In this document: positions 59,391-64,000 of the stretch, in pieces | How the letters are laid out: the number at the start of each line of letters is the position of its first letter | How positions within the stretch are numbered: the stretch's first letter is position 1 | Source of the DNA: Streptomyces ureilyticus | GTDB taxonomy: Bacteria; Actinomycetota; Actinomycetes; Streptomycetales; Streptomycetaceae | Reading direction: 5' to 3' | Length of the DNA: 64,000 bases | NCBI RefSeq assembly: GCF_011045025.1 | Contig: NZ_JAAKZX010000017.1 | Location: 1 to 64,000, forward strand | The notes under the pieces: model-generated | Database searches by the model: none | The model's input: the letters and a program-made list of their open reading frames with translations, nothing else | What the model was told of the DNA's origin: nothing | Program-made: the position numbers and the translations under genes

Positions 59391-60306
59391 GGAACGTCGC
59401 CAGGTCGAGTACTTCCTCGCCGTAGCCTCGCACCGGAGCTTCACCAGCGCCGCCCACACCCTGCGCGTGGCACAGCCGTCGCTGTCCCACGCGATCCGTC
59501 TGCTGGAGCGGGAACTGGGCACCCCTCTCTTCCACCGGCTCGGTCGCGGAGTCGTGCTGACTTCGGCGGGAGAGGCGTTTGTGGAGCCTGCCCGGCAGGT
59601 CATGCGCGATCTGGAGACCGCTCGGTCGGTGGTGCGCACCATCGCCGGACTGGCGGGCGGCACGCTGGACATCGTCGCGCCGACGACGTTGGCGGTCGAT
59701 CCGCTGGCGGACCTCGCCGGGGCCTTCCGCGGGCGCCATCCCGCGATCGACATCGTCATCGTCGAGCCACCGGACGCGGCCGCGGTCGCGAACGTGGTGC
59801 GTACCGGCGAGTGCGAGTTGGGGCTCGCCGATGTGCGGACGGACGGCAAGACCGTCGAGACCTTGGAGCTGTGCCGACAGGAGGTCCTGGTGGTGGTGCC
59901 ACGGTCCGAACGCTTTCCCCAGGTCGGACCCGTGGCGCTCGCTGAGGTGGCCCGGATGGATCTCGTGGCGACCGCGCGCGGTACCGCGACCCGGGCTCTG
60001 ATGGATCAGGCGCTGGGCGGGGAGGGAGGCCGTCCGCGCATCGCGGTGGAGACGGTTCATCAGGCTGCGGTCGTCCCCTTGGTGCTGGCCGGAGCGGGAG
60101 CGACGCTACTGCCGCGTTCTCTCGCCGAGGAGGCGGCGCGGCGCGGCGCGGTGGCGCTGGCGCTCAGCCCGCGCCTGGTCCGGCCGGTCTGGCTGATGTG
60201 GCGGCATGGGCCGCTCTCACCTGCCGCGCAGGCGTTCATCGATGTGGCCCGCGAGGTTTTCGCGAGCCCGGTGGCAGCGTTGCCGGAGGATGACAAGCAA
60301 GAGTGA
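59389..60306 (+). CDS. LysR-family transcriptional regulator
   Basis: A 305-residue regulator. The winged helix (MERRQVEYFLAVASHRSFTSAAHTLRVAQPSLSHAIRLLERELGTPLFHRLGRGVVLTSAG) is at residues 1-65, and a type-2 periplasmic-binding domain follows. No Shine-Dalgarno lies upstream of ATG 59389, so translation may be leaderless. It diverges from the sulfatase gene across a 407-base gap with two matched palindromes, so the sulfatase operon and its own gene are the likely targets. Confidence 0.93.
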   Translation: MERRQVEYFLAVASHRSFTSAAHTLRVAQPSLSHAIRLLERELGTPLFHRLGRGVVLTSAGEAFVEPARQVMRDLETARSVVRTIAGLAGGTLDIVAPTTLAVDPLADLAGAFRGRHPAIDIVIVEPPDAAAVANVVRTGECELGLADVRTDGKTVETLELCRQEVLVVVPRSERFPQVGPVALAEVARMDLVATARGTATRALMDQALGGEGGRPRIAVETVHQAAVVPLVLAGAGATLLPRSLAEEAARRGAVALALSPRLVRPVWLMWRHGPLSPAAQAFIDVAREVFASPVAALPEDDKQE

Positions 60307-60391
60307 CCCCAGCAGGGTCTGATCGGCCTCGACGAGGTGTGCACCGTCGCGTGGGGAGCAACGCCGCCGAGAGGTGCCCGGCACGAGAAGC

Positions 60392-60422
60392 TTGACCTCA
60401 AGTCAACTTGAGGTCGCAGAGT
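60392..60422 (+). promoter_or_regulatory. SoxR-type promoter and operator
   Basis: -35 TTGACC (60392-60397) and -10 CAGAGT (60417-60422) are separated by 19 bases, the long spacer of MerR-family promoters. The spacer holds the SoxR box CCTCAAGTCAACTTGAGG (60396-60413), extended to perfect 10-bp arms at 60394-60415. This matches known enterobacterial and Streptomyces SoxR boxes. Confidence 0.85.
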
Positions 60423-60458
60423 GGCTGTTCTCCTGCAGATCTACCGGAAGGAACGGTC

Positions 60459-61439
60459 ATGCGCGCCGTCGTGCTGCACGAGTTCGGACCCGCTGAGAAC
60501 CTGCGTCATGAGACTGCGCCCGATCCCGTACCAGGACCGGGCGAGGTCCGCGTCGTGGTGAAGGCCGCGGGAGTTCACCAGATCGAGACGGCGATGCGGG
60601 AAGGGCTGGCGATCGGTCCGCCACTCCCCGAACTCCCGGCAATCTTCGGGGGAGAGGTGGCCGGCATCGTCGAGTCGGTCGGGCCAGACGTGGACGAGGC
60701 CTGGATCGGCGCCAAGGTGGTGACCGCGCATGGCAGGCCGGGAGGCTACGCCGAACTGGCCGTCGCCGACGTCTCGTCCCTGCACCGGATACCGGCCGGA
60801 CTGGCGTACGAGGCCGCCGTCACCATGGTCGTCACCGGTACCACCACCATCGGCTTGCTCGACATCGCAGAACTCACCTCCGGCGACACGGTCCTGGTCA
60901 CCTCCGCGGCCGGTGGCATCGGCCGTCTGCTCGTCCAGTTCGCCCGCCGCCTCGGCGCCACGGTCATCGGGGCAGCGGGTGGACCGGACAAGACGGCAGC
61001 CGTGCGAGAGCTGGGAGCCGACGTCGCCGTCGACTACAACCTGCCGGACTGGGCGGGCACCGTACGCGACGCCTTGGGCGGGCGCGGCGTCACGGTCGTT
61101 CTGGACGGAGTCGAGGGCGACAAGGGGCGGGCCGCCTTCGGGCTGCTGGCCGAAGGCGGACGTTACATCACCATCGGCGCGGCCTCGCGGGAGGATTTCC
61201 GCCCCGACGAGGCGGAGTTGAAGGAACGTGGCGTGACCTTCACCGACGCACTGACCCGGCTGTTGGAGGGCCAGGACGCGCCCACCGACGAGGCCCGCGC
61301 GCTCGCAGCGGCCGCCGACGGGAGTCTGGTGCCCGCCTTCCAGACCTTCCCCCTGTCCCAGGCCGCTGCGGCACACGCCGCCCTGGAGACGCGGGCTACA
61401 ACGGGCAAGGTCGTCCTTGTCCCCGACGCCCACGGGTGA
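60459..61439 (+). CDS. Zinc-type alcohol dehydrogenase/quinone oxidoreductase, SoxR target
   Basis: A 326-residue NADPH-dependent MDR oxidoreductase of the zinc-free quinone-oxidoreductase kind. It has MRAVVLHEFGPAENL, GGEVAGIVESVGPDV, the cofactor motif VTSAAGGIGRLLVQFARRLGATVIGAA, and the closing KVVLVPDAHG. No zinc-ligand cysteines are seen. ATG 60459 follows GGAAGGA. It sits behind a SoxR-type promoter, like quinone reductases of the S. coelicolor SoxR regulon, so it is probably induced by redox-active compounds. No soxR gene is in the window. Confidence 0.92.
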   Translation: MRAVVLHEFGPAENLRHETAPDPVPGPGEVRVVVKAAGVHQIETAMREGLAIGPPLPELPAIFGGEVAGIVESVGPDVDEAWIGAKVVTAHGRPGGYAELAVADVSSLHRIPAGLAYEAAVTMVVTGTTTIGLLDIAELTSGDTVLVTSAAGGIGRLLVQFARRLGATVIGAAGGPDKTAAVRELGADVAVDYNLPDWAGTVRDALGGRGVTVVLDGVEGDKGRAAFGLLAEGGRYITIGAASREDFRPDEAELKERGVTFTDALTRLLEGQDAPTDEARALAAAADGSLVPAFQTFPLSQAAAAHAALETRATTGKVVLVPDAHG

Positions 61440-61485
61440 GCGTACGGCCGACGTCGAACATCCCTGCATGAGTCCCGGCCCGTCG

Positions 61486-62259
61486 TCAGTGGGAGCAGAT
61501 CACCGTGACGAGTGTGAAGGAGGCGAAGAAGGTTCCCTCGGAGAGTGAGGCGAACCACCGACGACCACGTGCTTCGTCGATGTGCCCGTCCTGGATGGCT
61601 GTCTGCATGTTGCGGCCGAGCCCAAGGGTGCGATCCGCGTCCTGGAAGTCGAGGAAGACCGGTGTAGTCGCCCTCACCGTCTCGACGAGGAAGCCCGTTT
61701 GCTCCGCGAGACGGGCGAGGCTGCGGCCGATGGTCGCGTGGCGGACCACTTCCGACGTGGTGTAACGCGTGAACGTGCGACTCGTGGCGAGATCCTCCGC
61801 ATCGACCACCAGGGTGTCCCAGTCCGGCTCCGCCAGAGCGATCCGTGCCCCTGGCCGCGTTACCAGCTGGAGCTGTTCCAGCACAGAGGCCGGCTCGGCG
61901 ACATGCATGAGCACCCGGTCGATCTTGGCCCGGTCCACCGTGCCGGGCTCAACGGGGAGTGCGTGGGCGTCTCCCTCGCGGATCTGCACCACCGGCACGT
62001 CGCTGGTGCGTCGGCGGGCTTCGGACAGCATCGCCGGGTCGCGGTCCACACCGATCACTGTGCCGCTCAAGCCGACCCGTTCTGCCAGCGTCGGCAGGTC
62101 TGTGCCCGGGCCGCATCCCACGTCGAGCGCGGTCTCGTCTGGCTGAACGTCCAGCAGCTCCATCAACTCCTGCTTGTAGCCGCGACCGGCGGCGCTGGCC
62201 GCGGCTCGCAACATGTAGGCAGCCGGGTCAGGACGGGGAGCACCGAGAGTTGTGGACAT
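61486..62259 (-). CDS. SAM-dependent methyltransferase
   Basis: A 257-residue class I methyltransferase. SAM motif I is ALDVGCGPGTDLPTLAERVG, the acidic strand is VIGVDRDPAMLSEARRR, then REGDAHALPVEPGTVDRAKIDRVLMHVAEPASVLEQL and GARIALAEPDWDTLVVDAED. It resembles small-molecule methyltransferases of the UbiE/PglH kind. It is convergent with the quinone oxidoreductase gene and monocistronic. The substrate is unknown. Confidence 0.92.
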   Translation of the reverse strand: MSTTLGAPRPDPAAYMLRAAASAAGRGYKQELMELLDVQPDETALDVGCGPGTDLPTLAERVGLSGTVIGVDRDPAMLSEARRRTSDVPVVQIREGDAHALPVEPGTVDRAKIDRVLMHVAEPASVLEQLQLVTRPGARIALAEPDWDTLVVDAEDLATSRTFTRYTTSEVVRHATIGRSLARLAEQTGFLVETVRATTPVFLDFQDADRTLGLGRNMQTAIQDGHIDEARGRRWFASLSEGTFFASFTLVTVICSH

Positions 62260-62489
62260 GGAGGAAGTGAAACAGGTTCATGATCAGCGGGCAGCGCGAT
62301 TCCAGGACAGGCAAGTGTCTCTGGCAGACACCTGAGATGGCGGCTGCGGCGATGGCGACCGCAGGGAGGCGGAGGACCCGGCATGACTGTTGCGCCGGGA
62401 TCGGAGGACCTGGATGGTGACACCAGGCCCAAGCGAACCCGTTCGAAATCATGGGACCATGTGCGTCATGACGATGAACCGAAAGGTCC

Positions 62490-62849
62490 ATGCCGCGTAG
62501 CCGGCCAGGACACATCCGGGCCGGCATCTCCCGTCACCGGACACCAGATGCAAAGCCAGTCATCGACGGCTTGTCCTCCCGTGCGCTGTCCGAGATCTTC
62601 CGTCTCGAGCGCACCCGCAATTACCTGCATCCAGGAGACGTCAGCGCGGCCGTGCTCTTGTGGAAGAACTACGTCCAGCGTCCTGAGCGCCAACTGTGGC
62701 ACGACTACGAGTGGGGCAATGTGCACTGGTACTGCTGCGGCAATCCCTTCGAAGCCCGCGCTCTCCTCAACACCGTGACGCAGGCCATTTCACCGCGAAG
62801 CGCACGTGAACTCCGCCAAATCATCAGCCGGTTTGACGGCTCTTCGTAG
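62490..62849 (+). CDS. Small hypothetical protein
   Basis: A 119-residue protein without a recognised domain. The core VLLWKNYVQRPERQLWHDYEWGNVHWYCCGNPFEARALLNTVTQAISPRSARELRQIISRFD is Trp- and Cys-rich and looks like a genuine helical protein. GAAAGG precedes ATG 62490, but a later start is possible because the first 25 residues are Arg-rich. Nothing is seen in the 230 bases upstream. Confidence 0.55.
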   Translation: MPRSRPGHIRAGISRHRTPDAKPVIDGLSSRALSEIFRLERTRNYLHPGDVSAAVLLWKNYVQRPERQLWHDYEWGNVHWYCCGNPFEARALLNTVTQAISPRSARELRQIISRFDGSS

Positions 62850-62943
62850 CTGAGTGTGGGGGCGGGGATGTTGACGAGCGGGTATCGATCTCTATCATCC
62901 GAAAGACCTCGACATACTCCACGCTATCTTCGCCGAGCCGCGT

Positions 62944-64000
62944 TCACCGATGAGCGGCCAGCACTGCCGCGAGGCCCTCTTGTAGGTCTTTGACGAAATA
63001 CTCGGGAACCTCCAGCGACGGGAAATGTCCCCCTTTCTCGGGCGTCCTCCAACGTACGATCTGCCGGAACCGCTCCTGTGCCCAGGCGCGCGGAGTGCGC
63101 GACTCGATGTCGCGGGGATACATGGTGATTGCTGACGGGACGTCGACCCGAAGGTCGGGGTCGAGCGAGTTGGGGCTTTCGTAGTAAATGCGGGCCGCCG
63201 ATGCGCCGGTCCGCGTCAGCCAATACAGGGTGACGTCGTCAAGAATTCTGTCTCTGGAGATCGTCTCGAACGGGCTGTCTTCGGTGTCCGACCACTCGGC
63301 GAACTTGTCGAGGATCCAGGCCAGAAGCCCGACCGGTGAGTCGACGAGCGAGTAGCCGATGGTCTGCGGTCGGGTCGCCTGCTGCTTCGCGTACGCCCGG
63401 TGGTGGCGCCAGAAATCGCGGGTTTCCTCGGCCCACTTGCGCTCAATCGCCGTCAGCCCGTCCGTGGTCAACCCGGGCGGTGCCAACGCGAGTGTTGTGT
63501 GGATGCCGAGAACGTGCGCCGGGAACCGGCCGCCGAGAACCGTGGTGACATTGCCTCCCCAGTCGCCGCCGTGGGCTACGAATTTGCTGTAGCCGAGCCG
63601 TCCCATCAGTTCCACCCATGCGGCCGCGATCTTTTCGACTCCCCACCCGGTGGTGGCCGGCTTGTCGCTGTAACCAAAACCTGGCAGTGACGGGACCACG
63701 ACGTGGAACGCCGGCGCGTCTGCGTCTTTCGGATCTGCCAGCTCGTCTACGACATCGATGAACTCGGCAACGCTGCCTGGCCAGCCGTGCGTCAGGATCA
63801 GAGGAGTGGCGTCTGCGCGCGCGGATCGGCGGTGCAGGAAGTGGATTCCCAGATCATCAATGGTCGTGCGGAACTGGCCGATCCGGTTCAGGCGCTCTTC
63901 GAAGTACCGCCAGTTGTACCCGGTGCGCCAGTAGTTCACGACATCGACGAGGTCGGCGAGTGGAACGCCCTGTTCCCATCGGCGAGGGTCGGGCGCGGCG
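62944..64000 (-). CDS. Epoxide hydrolase, N-terminus beyond the window
   Basis: An alpha/beta-fold epoxide hydrolase; at least 352 residues lie inside the window and the frame stays open to base 64000. The EHN-domain segment is LADLVDVVNYWRTGYNWRYFEERLNRIGQFRT. The oxyanion motif HGWPGS, nucleophile Asp in FVAHGGDWGGNVTTVLG and terminal His in KGGHFPSLEVPEYF are visible, with a cap-domain Tyr likely around YSLVDSPVGLLAW. It opens epoxides to diols. An ATG at 63939 exists, but upstream codons match the family, so it is not the start. Confidence 0.92.
   Translation of the reverse strand, partial: AAPDPRRWEQGVPLADLVDVVNYWRTGYNWRYFEERLNRIGQFRTTIDDLGIHFLHRRSARADATPLILTHGWPGSVAEFIDVVDELADPKDADAPAFHVVVPSLPGFGYSDKPATTGWGVEKIAAAWVELMGRLGYSKFVAHGGDWGGNVTTVLGGRFPAHVLGIHTTLALAPPGLTTDGLTAIERKWAEETRDFWRHHRAYAKQQATRPQTIGYSLVDSPVGLLAWILDKFAEWSDTEDSPFETISRDRILDDVTLYWLTRTGASAARIYYESPNSLDPDLRVDVPSAITMYPRDIESRTPRAWAQERFRQIVRWRTPEKGGHFPSLEVPEYFVKDLQEGLAAVLAAHR

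Noticed and set aside
1-64000. tRNA or rRNA genes
   Set aside because: No TTCGAATC-type T-loop with matching acceptor stems and no conserved rRNA segments were recognised by eye; a tRNAscan/Rfam run would settle it.

Overview
The window is high-G+C actinomycete chromosome, most likely Streptomyces. Signs of this are strong third-position GC bias, frequent GTG starts with ATGA/GTGA overlaps, a sugar importer without its own ATPase, NarL-type two-component genes, a DUF574-type methyltransferase and a SoxR box of Streptomyces type. I saw no rRNA, tRNA, CRISPR array, or PKS/NRPS gene. The content is accessory: transport, catabolism, and many scars of gene loss and IS activity.

Left end (1-5.3 kb): a non-coding stretch, a divergent dihydropteroate-synthase-fold gene with two TTA codons near its start, a frameshifted IS5-like element, a DUF6236-like gene lying between two copies of the same IS end, and two decayed fragments (an NB-ARC-type NTPase and a GNAT protein). 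From 5.3 to 9.8 kb a NarL-type response regulator and histidine kinase diverge from an MMPL exporter across an intergenic region with nested hairpins and four copies of a ~43-bp repeat. From 9.9 to 17.4 kb a carbohydrate operon reads leftward: regulator (DeoR-type HTH on a LacI-type sensor), lipoprotein, two permeases, 2-hydroxyacid dehydrogenase, DUF2264 protein.

17.6-22.3 kb holds a lone acyl-CoA dehydrogenase, a scar joining a thioesterase-like piece to a TetR C-terminal half, an alpha/beta hydrolase, a Fic-like toxin-antitoxin pair and a DUF574-type methyltransferase. 22.3-26.9 kb is a compact leftward operon of a fatty-acid-desaturase-type oxygenase, Rieske ferredoxin, FAD ferredoxin reductase, aldo/keto reductase and creatininase. 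Its oxygenase/ferredoxin/reductase trio resembles the rhizopine-catabolic MocD/MocE/MocF set, and two tandem LacI/CebR-like operators lie in front of it.

27-55 kb is one large acyl-CoA catabolic island. Its genes encode ETF, CoA ligases, four acyl-CoA dehydrogenases (two adjacent and probably heteromeric), SDRs, an enoyl-CoA hydratase, a CoA transferase, an aldehyde dehydrogenase, two thiolase-like/DUF35 pairs of the steroid side-chain retro-aldolase kind, an amidohydrolase, an LLM flavoenzyme and an FCD-type GntR regulator. They are arranged as two divergent operon pairs. The divergent promoters, and one internal gap, carry GTnnAC or GTnnnAC dyads of the FadR/FCD type, so the terminal regulator may control the whole island. 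The gene set suggests degradation of a branched or alicyclic acid by activation, beta-oxidation and retro-aldol side-chain cleavage; the substrate cannot be read from the sequence. A RIO-type kinase sits between the converging operons, and an IS200/IS605 end scar lies between the two paired acyl-CoA dehydrogenases.

55-64 kb: an orphan betaine-type binding lipoprotein, an arylsulfatase coupled to a formylglycine-generating enzyme that has lost its catalytic half, a LysR regulator with two ATAGAA-N3-TTCTAT palindromes, a quinone-oxidoreductase-like gene behind a textbook SoxR promoter, a methyltransferase, a small unknown protein and an epoxide hydrolase cut by the window end.
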